From Sneathiella chinensis (GTDB lineage Bacteria; Pseudomonadota; Alphaproteobacteria; Sneathiellales; Sneathiellaceae): 64,000 nt of DNA. Positions 16,195 through 25,334 of the stretch are shown here, piece by piece; position 1 is the stretch's first letter; the number at the start of each line of letters is the position of its first letter. The stretch covers positions 1 to 64,000 of the forward strand of contig NZ_VNWN01000004.1 in the NCBI RefSeq assembly GCF_012720115.1, in the 5' to 3' direction. Both the position numbers and the translations under genes were made by a program. The notes under the pieces were generated by a model that saw nothing but the letters and a program-made list of their open reading frames with translations, was not told the origin of the DNA and did not search any database.

Positions 16195-17202
16195 TCAACC
16201 CGCGTAAGCGGTCAGCTTTTCGTGCAGTTTGTCTTTTTCTGCCTGAGGGAGCCAGGAGCCGTCAAACGCGTTGCGGGTGAGTTGGATAACCTCGTTTTTT
16301 GAGAGGTTGGCTTCCTGTTGGGTCTTCACGATGTTCTCGGTCATATAGCCGACAAAATAGGCGGGGTCGTCCGAATTCACAGTGACCCGCATCCCTTTAT
16401 CCAGCATCTTCTTGATTTCCGGCGTCTTCATGCTGTCGGTTACATACCCGTTGGAGATCGGGCAGACGGTCAGGGCCAGTTTCCGCTTGATGATTTCCGC
16501 GCAAAGCGCTTCATCTTCCAGCGAGTTGACACCGTGGTCAATGCGATCAACACCGATGTCGTTCAGAGTCTGCCAGATATGCTGGACAGAGTTGTTCTGG
16601 TCCACATCACAGTGCATGGTCAGCAGATAGCCTTCCTCGCGGGCCTTCTTGAAGACCTCGGCAAACTTGAGGGGTGGGTTGCCGGCTTCGTCCGAATCCA
16701 GACCAACGCCGATGATCCAGTCCTTGTAGGGCAGGGACAGTTCAAGCGTCTTCATGGCGGATTCAGCGGACATGTCCCGCAGGAAGCACATGATCAGGCG
16801 GGTATCCACATTCAGGTTCTTGCGGGCATCCAGCTGCGCCCGGCGAATGCCCTTGATGACCGTGTCATAGGAAACGCCGCGGACGGTGTGGGCCTGTGGA
16901 TCGAAGAAAATCTCGGCATAGAGAACATTCTGCGCATGGGCCTTTTCCAGATAGGCGTAGGTCAGGTCGTAAAAGTCCTGTTCGGTGATCAGGACGGACA
17001 TGCCTTCGTAGTAGATTTTCAGGAAGGACGGCAGGTCGTCAAAATCGTAGGCGCCGCGCATTTCCTCTACGGTTGCGTAGGGCAGGCTGATGCTGTTGCG
17101 CTTGGCAAGTTCGAATTTCAGTTCCGGCTCAAGCGTTCCCTCGATATGAACGTGAAGTTCCGCCTTGGGCATGCCTTCGATAAATGTTTCAATGCTTTCC
17201 AT
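16195..17202 (-). CDS. Adenosine/adenine deaminase-family protein with altered catalytic motif
   Basis: The 335-residue amidohydrolase is of the adenosine deaminase superfamily. Metal ligands are visible: His17-x-His19 (ELHVHIEG), His197 and Asp278 (NSDDPAYF, Asp278-Asp279). The second catalytic His (DRIDHG, His223) is present. The family HAGE motif, whose Glu protonates the purine ring, reads HCDV (197-200), so the Glu position is Val. Either Asp199 or Asp201 substitutes or the substrate is different. The ATG at 17202 has AAAGGA before it and is chosen over an upstream GTG. It sits 18 bases after ade and before the BMP protein, so it should act in purine uptake or salvage. Confidence 0.85.
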   Translation of the reverse strand: MESIETFIEGMPKAELHVHIEGTLEPELKFELAKRNSISLPYATVEEMRGAYDFDDLPSFLKIYYEGMSVLITEQDFYDLTYAYLEKAHAQNVLYAEIFFDPQAHTVRGVSYDTVIKGIRRAQLDARKNLNVDTRLIMCFLRDMSAESAMKTLELSLPYKDWIIGVGLDSDEAGNPPLKFAEVFKKAREEGYLLTMHCDVDQNNSVQHIWQTLNDIGVDRIDHGVNSLEDEALCAEIIKRKLALTVCPISNGYVTDSMKTPEIKKMLDKGMRVTVNSDDPAYFVGYMTENIVKTQQEANLSKNEVIQLTRNAFDGSWLPQAEKDKLHEKLTAYAG

Positions 17203-17220
17203 CTTGTTTCCTTTCACGTG

Positions 17221-18987
17221 TTATTCCGCCGGTCCCTGCACCGGATCGACGATTTCAAGGGCCACACAGTCAACAACGCCAAGGTCTGTCATGGCGTAAT
17301 CCGGGATGGCCGTAATGGACAGGACGAACATGTACATGAACGGCCACGGGACATCGCAACCAAGGGTGCGGGCAGCATCGTCCAGCTTTTCTTCAAGCAC
17401 GGCCATTTCAAACGGTTCGATGTCGGACACAATGCCGCCGATCGGCAGGGTCAGAAACTCGACCACTTCACCGTTATCCACCACAACCTGACCACCGCCA
17501 GCGGCGATGATATGGTTGACGGCGATGCTCATGTCCTCGCTGTTGGTGCCGATACAGACGATATTGTTGTCATCGGGCGAGGTCGAGGTGGCCAGCGCCC
17601 CCCGTTTCAGGTTGAACCCGGAGGCAATGCCGGTGGGCCGGTTGTTGGTCTTGCCGTAACGCTCCACCACGGAGATATAGATCAGGTCGTTGTCAATATC
17701 GGGCAGGACCTCGCCGTTCCGAACATTCATGACAACCTCTTTGCCCTTACGGACAAAGATCTGGTTGGTGGCTTCGATGGCCAGTACCTTGACCTTTTCC
17801 GCATCCAGTGAGGTGCGAACCTTGAAATCATCCGGGGATGTCGGTTTGACCTTGAAGGTATCCGTCAGGGACGCCGGCCGGGCCGGGGCCTTCAGTTCCG
17901 TGATCATCTTGCCGCCTTTGGCGACCAGCTTGCCCTTGGCAACCACCTGCTGGACATTGAACGTGGCAGGATCGTCCACAATGACAATATCGGCCAGACG
18001 GCCCGGCGCGATGATGCCCACCTTGTGGTCAATGCGATAGGCAACCGCGCTGTTGATTGTTGCCATCTGGATGGCGCTGATCGGGTCAACACCCTCGCGG
18101 ATGGCCATGCGGACCATGTTGTCCAGATGGCCGCGCTTCAGCACATCCGAAGCCACAACATCATCGGTGCAGAAGCTGACGCGGTGCTGGGCTTTCGGTG
18201 CCAGCTTGGTCGCCAGTTGGATGTTTTCCTCAAGGAAGTGGGAGATAGAGGATTCCCGGACAACCACGAACATGCCGTTGCGCAGCTTTTCAAGGGATTC
18301 TTCAACCGTGTAGCTTTCATGGTCGAGGCGGACCCCGGCGTTGGCATAGCTGGCCAGCTTGTGGCCGCGGCACATGGGGGCGCAGCCAAAGACCGGCAGG
18401 TTGTTCTTCTCGGCGATTTCGAGGGCTTCCAGAACCTGCTCATCCTCTTCCTGAATGAATTCGCGAACTGTTTCCCAGATGCCGATACATTCGGGCCATT
18501 CGTGGGTTTCCCGGTGATCATCCGGGCCGAAATAATGGCCGACGGTGGAGGTGGGCATGGTGTAAGGGGTCTTGCACGGTGCGCCCCAGAAAATGCCCAT
18601 GGGGCTTCCATTGGCTTCATCAAGGAAGTGACGCACCCCTTCCAGTCCGGCAACGACCAGAATCTGGTCCAGCCCGGAGACAATGCTGGTGGTGCCAAGG
18701 GGAACAACCAGTTTGGCAAAGCTGGTGACGGACAGCTTGCTGCATTCAACATGCAGGTGGCCGTCGATCATGCCGGGGCTGAGATAGCCGCCCTCGGCGT
18801 CGATAATCCGGGTGTCGGGACCCTTGCAGTGGTCCACGTCGCCGATGGCCACAATATACTGGTCCTTGATGGCGACTTCCGCCGGATAGATTTCGGAAGA
18901 TGCAACGTTGATCAGGTTGCCGTTGGTGATCACGTAGTCGGCTTTAATCTCGCCCGCGCCGGCACGAATGCGGTCTCTCAGTTCCAT
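17221..18987 (-). CDS. ade: Adenine deaminase
   Basis: The 588-residue cytosolic metalloenzyme converts adenine to hypoxanthine and ammonia. It has the COG1001 layout: an N-terminal amidohydrolase barrel with GMIDGHLHVECSK (metal His-x-His), FCTDDV (metal Asp, about 290), GIIAPGRLADIVIVDD, and the C-terminal adenine-deaminase domain ending ALEIVDPVQGPAE. The length is normal. The ATG at 18987 is preceded by GAGGACAGG and is preferred over a start 33 bases upstream. First gene of the purine operon, divergent from an AraC-type regulator. Confidence 0.93.
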   Translation of the reverse strand: MELRDRIRAGAGEIKADYVITNGNLINVASSEIYPAEVAIKDQYIVAIGDVDHCKGPDTRIIDAEGGYLSPGMIDGHLHVECSKLSVTSFAKLVVPLGTTSIVSGLDQILVVAGLEGVRHFLDEANGSPMGIFWGAPCKTPYTMPTSTVGHYFGPDDHRETHEWPECIGIWETVREFIQEEDEQVLEALEIAEKNNLPVFGCAPMCRGHKLASYANAGVRLDHESYTVEESLEKLRNGMFVVVRESSISHFLEENIQLATKLAPKAQHRVSFCTDDVVASDVLKRGHLDNMVRMAIREGVDPISAIQMATINSAVAYRIDHKVGIIAPGRLADIVIVDDPATFNVQQVVAKGKLVAKGGKMITELKAPARPASLTDTFKVKPTSPDDFKVRTSLDAEKVKVLAIEATNQIFVRKGKEVVMNVRNGEVLPDIDNDLIYISVVERYGKTNNRPTGIASGFNLKRGALATSTSPDDNNIVCIGTNSEDMSIAVNHIIAAGGGQVVVDNGEVVEFLTLPIGGIVSDIEPFEMAVLEEKLDDAARTLGCDVPWPFMYMFVLSITAIPDYAMTDLGVVDCVALEIVDPVQGPAE

Positions 18988-19163
18988 CCTGTCCTCACTG
19001 GTTACTGACGTTAGAAGCATGAAAGCGGACCTTGGGCCCGCCTGTTTTTTATCTGTGAACGGGGCCGAAACAGCAATATCCGAGCTTGGACTATTTCTTA
19101 CTGAAATGAACCTCTTGTGGTATGGTCAGGAAAGTTGACGGTTAAAGCCTATAAATTTCAAGC

Positions 19164-20003
19164 ATGGTTAGGGATTTGTTTTTTAGGCTTTTGTGGAGTT
19201 GTCTTGTTGAAATGAATGTTCTGTCCTCCATCCCATCCTTTGTTTTTGGCGAGACCCTGTACCGCGGCGGCGGCCGGTTCGGGCCGATTACCAATCCGCA
19301 TCTGGAGCTTCTGGTCGTGCATTCCGGCGGGGTGGTCTTTGCCGTGGACGGAGAGGACCATGTCCTGACCGAAGGGTATGCGGCGCTGGTGCCGGTTCGG
19401 TCGCATCTTGTCTATGACTATCGGGACGGGATGGATACGCGGGTTTCATGGTGTGAGGCGATCCTGCCCGAGGCGCGAGAGGAGATTTTCCAGTTTCTAG
19501 CCACGGTGCCGTTTACATTGCCCGTATCGCACCGGATGCTGGATCTGCACCGCATGGGGGCGGGACTTGAACTGGGAGGCGGGCCAGAGGAAATGGCCCT
19601 TGCCTATTCCCTTGGGCGGACCCTGTTTCATGAATATATCTATCAGGCCCAGGTGGTGCAGCGGGAAAAACCGGTGCACAAGCTGGTCCTGCGGGCCAAG
19701 CATTTTATCGAGCAAAGTGTGGATCGGCCATGTAGCTTGAGTGATATTGCCGCTTTTGCCAATGCCACGCCGCAATATCTGACGCGGATATTCAAGCGGG
19801 ACATGGGGCAGACACCGGTTGCCTATCTGTGGACCGTCCGGTCGCAAAAAGCGGTCAGGATGCTGCGGAACAGTGGCCTGTCCGTTGCCGAAATCGCTTA
19901 TTCCTGCGGGTACGAGAATGCCAATCATTTTTCCCGTCATATCCGGGAAAAGTTCGGCGTGCCGCCAACAGAAATTCGCCGCCGGAAGTGGGGGCCGGAG
20001 TAA
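19164..20003 (+). CDS. AraC-family regulator, probable controller of the purine operon
   Basis: The protein has up to 279 residues, with an N-terminal cupin-like sensing domain (about 20-150) and a C-terminal double helix-turn-helix (178-275) with CSLSDIAAFANATPQYLTRI and the signature SVAEIAYSCGYENANHFSRH. It is divergent from ade across about 170 bases, the usual arrangement of a local activator. The start is uncertain: ATG at 19164 or at 19212 (MNVLSSIPSF), neither with a strong ribosome-binding site. It ends 31 bases before the end of the convergent oxidase operon. Confidence 0.88.
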   Translation: MVRDLFFRLLWSCLVEMNVLSSIPSFVFGETLYRGGGRFGPITNPHLELLVVHSGGVVFAVDGEDHVLTEGYAALVPVRSHLVYDYRDGMDTRVSWCEAILPEAREEIFQFLATVPFTLPVSHRMLDLHRMGAGLELGGGPEEMALAYSLGRTLFHEYIYQAQVVQREKPVHKLVLRAKHFIEQSVDRPCSLSDIAAFANATPQYLTRIFKRDMGQTPVAYLWTVRSQKAVRMLRNSGLSVAEIAYSCGYENANHFSRHIREKFGVPPTEIRRRKWGPE

Positions 20004-20034
20004 GGCTGTTCCCGGACGACGGGACAGGCGCGTC

Positions 20035-20361
20035 CTAGAGGCCCGTGCCGAAAAAGGCGCTGCGGATCGCCAGCGTATAGTCTGATTGCAGAACCATCAT
20101 CCCCACAAACATCAAAAGCAGGGCGGGCGGTAGAAGAATGACCAGAACAAGGGCCAGCCGTTCCCATGCCATATGCATGAAGACCGCCACAATCAAGCTG
20201 GCCTTGCCCAGCATGAGCAGGATAATCAAGCTCCACCGGAGGGCGCCTTCCACATGGAAATAGTCCACCAGATAGGAAAACAGGCTCAAGACAAACAGCA
20301 AGGCCCATATCATCAGGTAAATACGAATGGGGTGAAGTTGCGCCTGTGCGTGTGATGTCAT
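20035..20361 (-). CDS. Cytochrome c oxidase subunit IV-type protein
   Basis: The 108-residue protein has three transmembrane helices (about 14-33, 43-64 and 70-92), with the KASLIVAVFMHMAWE core typical of prokaryotic subunit IV/CyoD-like proteins. It assists assembly or stability of heme-copper oxidases. Last gene of the oxidase operon, nine bases after the second subunit III gene. Confidence 0.85.
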   Translation of the reverse strand: MTSHAQAQLHPIRIYLMIWALLFVLSLFSYLVDYFHVEGALRWSLIILLMLGKASLIVAVFMHMAWERLALVLVILLPPALLLMFVGMMVLQSDYTLAIRSAFFGTGL

Positions 20362-20370
20362 GATGCGTCC

Positions 20371-21099
20371 TTACCAAAGATAGAAGAAGGCGAATATGAA
20401 GACCCAGACCAGATCAACGAAATGCCAGTACAGGCCCATGGTCTCGATCTGTTCATAGGAGCCTTTTCGGCTGGTGAAAAAGCCCCGCCTTTCAAGGTCG
20501 AAGTCGCCCCGCAGAACCTTGCGGGTGATGATCAGCAGAAACAGCACCCCGACCGAGACATGAAAGCCGTGAAATCCGGTGATCATGAAAAAACTGGACC
20601 CGAACTGGGGGGCGCCGAACGGGTTGGCCCATGGGCGGACCCCTTCAGCAATCAGTTTTGACCATTCAAAGGCCTGCATTCCGACAAAGGTGGCCCCCAA
20701 CAGGGCGGTTGCCAAAAGTAGCAGGGCCGTGTTCCGGCGATCCCGGGCATAGGCGAAGCGGACAGCGAGGGCCATGGTGCCGCTGCTGCTGATCAGAACG
20801 AAGGTCATGATGGCGATCAGGAACAGGGGCAGGGTCTGACCCGCCACCTCAAGGGCGAACACCTCGCTGGGGTTGGGCCAGGGAACGGGGGTCGAGGATC
20901 GCACCGTCATATAGGCCAGCAGGAAGATGCCAAAGATAAAGGTATCGCTTAGCAGAAAGACCCACATCATCACCTTGCCCCACGGCACCTGCCGGAAGGT
21001 TTGCCGGTCTGACGCCCAGTCCCGAAGAATGCCTGTCATTCCGCCGGGGGAAGGTTGGGGCGATGATTCGCCGGTTTGGGAATAGGGCGTTTGGGCCAT
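20371..21099 (-). CDS. coxP: Cytochrome c oxidase subunit III (CoxP-type)
   Basis: The 242-residue membrane protein has about five to six helices and the subunit III landmarks ATALLGATFVGMQAFEWSKL, TGFHGFHVSVGV and, at the C-terminus, GLYWHFVDLVWVFIFAFFYLW. It is one of two subunit III homologues in this operon, as in the alternative coxMNOP oxidase of Bradyrhizobium. The symbol follows that arrangement and is an inference from order. Confidence 0.88.
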   Translation of the reverse strand: MAQTPYSQTGESSPQPSPGGMTGILRDWASDRQTFRQVPWGKVMMWVFLLSDTFIFGIFLLAYMTVRSSTPVPWPNPSEVFALEVAGQTLPLFLIAIMTFVLISSSGTMALAVRFAYARDRRNTALLLLATALLGATFVGMQAFEWSKLIAEGVRPWANPFGAPQFGSSFFMITGFHGFHVSVGVLFLLIITRKVLRGDFDLERRGFFTSRKGSYEQIETMGLYWHFVDLVWVFIFAFFYLW

Positions 21100-21120
21100 G
21101 ATGGCTTTCCTTTCCGTAGG

Positions 21121-21795
21121 TCAGGTCAACAGAAGCAGCAGGAAAATGGCGACCCAGACAACCAGAAGATAATGCCAGTATTGGCCGCAAAGTCGGATGT
21201 TGACGGCAAGGGAATGGGGGGATGCGCCCTGAAACAGGCGCACTGTCAGGATGGCCCAGAAAACCAGCCCGCCGATCAGGTGCAGGCCGTGAATGCCCGT
21301 CAGCATGTAAAAGAAGCCGTAGGACGGATTGGCGCGGGCAAAGAAACCGGCTGCGTTCAGTTGCTGCCATACAAGCAACTGCCCGATCAGGAAGCTGATG
21401 CTCAGGATGCCAACAAGGATCATGGCGTTCTTGAGCTGGCGGGTGTTCTTTTTCGCGGCCGCGTGATCCGCCCCAAGATAGACCAGACTGCAAAAGACCA
21501 GAAAGGCTGTATTGAACCACAGCAGCCCCGGTTCCTGCAGGGGGCGCCAGTCGCTGCTGGCGCGGGAAAAGGCGTTGATCGAACAGAAAAAGGCGGACGG
21601 GGACAGGGTGGATGCGTTCATGCGGGTGGCGTAGGCCACATACAGCAAGCTGAAAAGAACGGTTGCGACAACAAGAAATATCCGAAGGGCAATCGCCTGC
21701 GCTGGAACCCCGAACCGCCGCCCCGAGGCCATATCATCCCGCCGGACCTGATCGGCCATCCACGGGCGGGCGCCAAGGGTGCGGAAGGGGGTCAT
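21121..21795 (-). CDS. coxO: Cytochrome c oxidase subunit III homologue (CoxO-type)
   Basis: The 224-residue membrane protein has about five helices. Its C-terminal half keeps subunit III features (TGIHGLHLIGGLVFWA and GQYWHYLLVVWVAIF). Its ATG overlaps the subunit I stop by four bases. Its N-terminal third is less conserved than that of the following gene, so the two subunit III copies have diverged and probably form a heteromeric pair. Confidence 0.87.
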   Translation of the reverse strand: MTPFRTLGARPWMADQVRRDDMASGRRFGVPAQAIALRIFLVVATVLFSLLYVAYATRMNASTLSPSAFFCSINAFSRASSDWRPLQEPGLLWFNTAFLVFCSLVYLGADHAAAKKNTRQLKNAMILVGILSISFLIGQLLVWQQLNAAGFFARANPSYGFFYMLTGIHGLHLIGGLVFWAILTVRLFQGASPHSLAVNIRLCGQYWHYLLVVWVAIFLLLLLT

Positions 21796-23579
21796 GATGG
21801 GGGTGCTCCTGTCGGTGCGGCTTCCTCATCAGGGGCCGGGGGCTGGTTTTGGGGAATGAAATCGTCTTTGGCGCCGGGAACGCTGTAATCATAGGCCCAG
21901 CGATAGACGCGCGGCAGTTGAGGCCCGAAATTACCGTGCCGGGGCGGCATGGTCTCGGTTTGCCATTCCAGCGTGGTGGCCTTCCACGGATTGCGTTCTG
22001 CTTTTCGGCCCCAAAAGATGCTGTAGATCAGGTTGAAGATAAACACAATCTGCGCCGCGCCGACAACCAGTGCCGCAAGGGTGATGAATTTGTTCAGGTC
22101 GGCGACGCTGTCTGGAATGAAGGCGGTTTCGCCCAGACTGTAATAGCGGCGGGGGACGCCCATAAAGCCAAGATAATGCATGGGGAAATAGATGGCATAG
22201 GCCCCGACAAAGGTGATCCAGAAATGCAGATGCCCCAATGTCTGGTTGAGCCAGCGACCGGTGATCAGGGGGAACCAGTGATAAATCGCCCCGAACACCA
22301 CAAGGATGGGGGCCACACCCATGACCATGTGAAAATGCGCCACAACGAACATGGTATCGGATAGCGGGACATCGACAATGACATTGCCAAGGAACAGGCC
22401 GGTAATGCCGCCATTGATAAAGGTGATGATAAAGCCAATGGCGAACAGCATGGGCAGGCTGAGATGGATGTTGCCCCGCCATAAGGTCAGAACCCAGTTA
22501 TACACCTTGATGGCGGTCGGCACCGCAATGATCAGGGTGGAGGTCGCAAAGAAGAACCCGAAATAGGGGTTCATGCCGCTGACATACATATGGTGGGCCC
22601 AGACCACGAAACTGAGCAGACCGATGATCAGGATGGCCCAGACCATCATCCGGTATCCGAAGATATTCTTGCGGGCATGGGTGGCAATCAGGTCAGAGAC
22701 AATGCCAAAGGCCGGAACCGCGACGATATAAACCTCCGGGTGACCAAAGAACCAGAACAGGTGCTGGAACAGGATCGGGCTGCCCCCGCCATATTGCAGC
22801 TTTTCACCAAATTCGATGATATGGGGCATGAAAAAGCTGGTATTCAGCAGGCGGTCGAACAGCAGCATGATGACGCTGACAAACAGCGAAGGGAAGGCGA
22901 GCAGGGCAAGGATGGTGGCCACGAAAATCCCCCAGATGGTCAGGGGCATCCGCATCAGGGTCATGCCGCGGGCGCGGGCCTGAAGAACGGTGATGACATA
23001 ATTCAGCCCGCCCATGGTGAAACCGACGATGAACAGGGCGAGAGAGGCCAGCATCAGCACGATGCCCCATTCCCGCCCCGGCGTGCCAGACAGGATGGCC
23101 TGCGGCGGGTACAGGGTCCAGCCAGCGCCGGTTGGGCCTCCCGGCACAAAGAAGGTGGCCGCCAGCAGCAGGACCGCCGCCAGATAAATCCAGTAGCTCA
23201 GCATGTTCATGTAGGGGAAAACCATGTCCCTTGCCCCGATCATCAGCGGGATCAGGTAGTTGCCGAACCCGCCAAGGAACAGTGCGGTCAGCAGGTATAT
23301 CACCATGATCATGCCGTGCATGGTGATATACTGGTAATAGTCTGTGGGGGCGATGAAATCGAAACTGTCGGGAAATCCCAATTGCAGTCGCATCAGCCAA
23401 GATAGAACCAGGGCGACCAGTCCGATCAGGGTTGCTGTTGTGGCATATTGCAGGGCGATGACCTTGGCGTCCTGGCTGAAAACCCATTTGGTCAGGAAAC
23501 TTTTCGGGTGATACAGGTCCATCTCCGGCAGGTCAGCGGTTTCCAGATCGTCAATATCGGTGGGGGTTGCTTTGGCCAT
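21792..23579 (-). CDS. coxN: Cytochrome c oxidase subunit I (CoxN-type)
   Basis: The 595-residue catalytic subunit of an A-type heme-copper oxidase reduces oxygen to water and pumps protons. Visible are the low-spin heme region TMHGMIMVIY, WFFGHPEVYIVAVPAFG with the CuB His and cross-linked Tyr plus the D-channel Glu of A1-type enzymes, the CuB pair WAHHMYVSG, and AHFHMVMG with the two heme ligands. There are twelve or more helices and a Pro-rich C-terminal tail. It lies three bases after the subunit II gene. Confidence 0.95.
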   Translation of the reverse strand: MAKATPTDIDDLETADLPEMDLYHPKSFLTKWVFSQDAKVIALQYATTATLIGLVALVLSWLMRLQLGFPDSFDFIAPTDYYQYITMHGMIMVIYLLTALFLGGFGNYLIPLMIGARDMVFPYMNMLSYWIYLAAVLLLAATFFVPGGPTGAGWTLYPPQAILSGTPGREWGIVLMLASLALFIVGFTMGGLNYVITVLQARARGMTLMRMPLTIWGIFVATILALLAFPSLFVSVIMLLFDRLLNTSFFMPHIIEFGEKLQYGGGSPILFQHLFWFFGHPEVYIVAVPAFGIVSDLIATHARKNIFGYRMMVWAILIIGLLSFVVWAHHMYVSGMNPYFGFFFATSTLIIAVPTAIKVYNWVLTLWRGNIHLSLPMLFAIGFIITFINGGITGLFLGNVIVDVPLSDTMFVVAHFHMVMGVAPILVVFGAIYHWFPLITGRWLNQTLGHLHFWITFVGAYAIYFPMHYLGFMGVPRRYYSLGETAFIPDSVADLNKFITLAALVVGAAQIVFIFNLIYSIFWGRKAERNPWKATTLEWQTETMPPRHGNFGPQLPRVYRWAYDYSVPGAKDDFIPQNQPPAPDEEAAPTGAPPS

Positions 23580-23582
23580 ATG

Positions 23583-24437
23583 TCATTCCTTCCCCGCCGG
23601 GGCGTCGGTGGCAATTTTGACGGGTCTGTTCTGGTGCAGGCGGGCGTCTTGCTGGATCTGCCGGAATGTCTGCTGCTCGGCAAGCCATGTTTGGAAGGTG
23701 TCTTCCTCCTCGATCAGGATGCCGCCCCGCATCTGGTGGTGCCCCAACCCGCAGAGTTCCGCACACAGGATTTCAAATTCGCCGGTTCGGGTGGGGGTGA
23801 TCCAGAAATAGGTGACCATGCCCGGAACAAGGTCCATTTTTGCCCGGAATTGGGGAATGAAGAAATTGTGCAGCACATCGTGGGAGCGCAGCAGGAACTT
23901 GACAGGCCGGCCAAGGGGAAGGTGCAGGGCGTCCCCCTCGATCAGGATGTCATCCTGCCCGGCCGGGTCCGTGGGGTTGATGCCAAAGGGATTGTCGAAA
24001 CTGACAAGGTTGGCATCGGTGGTGCCAAGGATGCCATCCTGTCCGGGGTAGCGAAAGCTCCACTGCCATTGCTGGCCCACGATCTCGACCTCATCCGCGT
24101 TTGGCGGGGGCGAGACATATTGCTGCCAGACCCACAGGCCGGGGGCCAGCATGCCAATAACCCCAAGGGAGGTGAGAATGGTCAGCCAGAGTTCCAGCTT
24201 CTTGTTTTCCGGTTTGTATTCGGCCCGGCGGTTCTTGGAATATCTGAATTTCACAACGCAATAGGCAACGAACAATGTCAGGGCGACAAACACAATGCCC
24301 GTGATCCAGAAGGTGATCACCACGGTCAGGTCAATCTGGTTCCAGTTGGACGCAATTTCTGTCCACCACCACGGGCTGTAGATGTGAAAGGCGACAGAAC
24401 CGACTGCCACCAGTATCAGGACAATTGCGATAGCCAT
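23583..24437 (-). CDS. coxM: Cytochrome c oxidase subunit II (CoxM-type)
   Basis: The 284-residue protein has two or three N-terminal hydrophobic segments and a periplasmic cupredoxin domain binding CuA: RSHDVLHNFFIPQF supplies the first His and CAELCGLGHHQM supplies Cys-x-x-x-Cys, His and Met. GQQWQWSFRYPG is the conserved aromatic entry for electrons from cytochrome c. No fused cytochrome c domain is present. First gene of the oxidase operon. Confidence 0.94.
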   Translation of the reverse strand: MAIAIVLILVAVGSVAFHIYSPWWWTEIASNWNQIDLTVVITFWITGIVFVALTLFVAYCVVKFRYSKNRRAEYKPENKKLELWLTILTSLGVIGMLAPGLWVWQQYVSPPPNADEVEIVGQQWQWSFRYPGQDGILGTTDANLVSFDNPFGINPTDPAGQDDILIEGDALHLPLGRPVKFLLRSHDVLHNFFIPQFRAKMDLVPGMVTYFWITPTRTGEFEILCAELCGLGHHQMRGGILIEEEDTFQTWLAEQQTFRQIQQDARLHQNRPVKIATDAPAGKE

Positions 24438-24516
24438 GGATCGCTTTCCTATGGGCCTTCCGCAGGGGCGCTGAACGCCGGGGGCTGCAGATGAGCGGTT
24501 TGGTCAGGGGCGGGAC

Positions 24517-25134
24517 CTAGTGGATGATGTGGTAAACGGTCGACCGTCCCTCCCTGACTTCGTAGGGTGTGCTGGTCAGGTCATGCACGTGAATATCTTC
24601 GGCATTGTTGGCGCGCAGGGTCTTCAGGGCCTGCTTTTCATGGGCGGCGTCTTTCAGGTGTATCCAGACGGGAATGCCGCCATGGCGGACCTGTTCATCA
24701 TAATAGGCGTCTTTCCGTCTCTTCAGCCAGTAGGCCGCACCGCCCCCAAGAACAGCCCCGAGAAGACCGCAGAGTGCCGCAACCGACACTATGATGGATG
24801 TGGAGGCCCCAAGGGCAGCCGATATGCCCGTCCCTGCAAGCGTGAAGACATAGAGCGGGATGGCGACCAGTGCCCCTTCGGCGTCGCCGATGGATTCCGG
24901 GTCCACAAAGGCCCCTCTTTTGGCGGAGGGGTTGTCCTCGGCTGCCTGTGTGTTGATCCCTTGCCGCAAAACGGCAACCTTTTTCAGGTGAGGATGATCC
25001 AGCATGGTGATGTCAGACCGGTCAAAACCGTTCATCTGCAATTCATCAATGCAGTTATACAAGGACTTTACATCCGTGAAGATGCCAACCGCCTCGCGGA
25101 TCTGCGTGTCATCATTTATGATTTTTCTGGCCAT
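24517..25134 (-). CDS. Stress-type membrane protein of unknown function
   Basis: The 205-residue protein has an N-terminal alpha/beta domain (VGIFTDVKSLYNCIDELQMN) like general stress protein 17M/YflT domains, a central glycine-rich double hydrophobic hairpin (about 95-145, LCGLLGAVLGGGAAYWL), and a C-terminal soluble domain with VRHGGIPVWIHLKD and EDIHVHDL. Proteins of this layout sense or transmit stress or redox conditions in some bacteria, but the function here is unknown. It is 79 bases upstream of coxM in the same direction and may be its first operon gene. Confidence 0.7.
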   Translation of the reverse strand: MARKIINDDTQIREAVGIFTDVKSLYNCIDELQMNGFDRSDITMLDHPHLKKVAVLRQGINTQAAEDNPSAKRGAFVDPESIGDAEGALVAIPLYVFTLAGTGISAALGASTSIIVSVAALCGLLGAVLGGGAAYWLKRRKDAYYDEQVRHGGIPVWIHLKDAAHEKQALKTLRANNAEDIHVHDLTSTPYEVREGRSTVYHIIH

Positions 25135-25334
25135 GGCCGAAACCCTTTCGTCAGCGACAGTCCCAGTTTGTCTGACTGTCGATAGGATGATGGGTTAATA
25201 TATTAGTGTATTATAAATTTATTAATTTTCAAGTTTTGTCGGGATCAGGTCTTACGGAATGATGATTACCTGATATACATGGTTTCAGGTTGGAGCCGGG
25301 AGACGGTATTTCCCGGAAAAGGCAGACAAGGTAT

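Noticed and set aside
16318-17811. 497-codon open frame antisense to the two purine deaminases.
   Set aside because: Both deaminases show catalytic motifs on the other strand; no ribosome-binding site or recognisable domain on this one.
19021-19163. Possible purine riboswitch upstream of ade.
   Set aside because: No conserved purine aptamer loops or paired arms could be placed, and a divergent AraC gene offers a simpler control.
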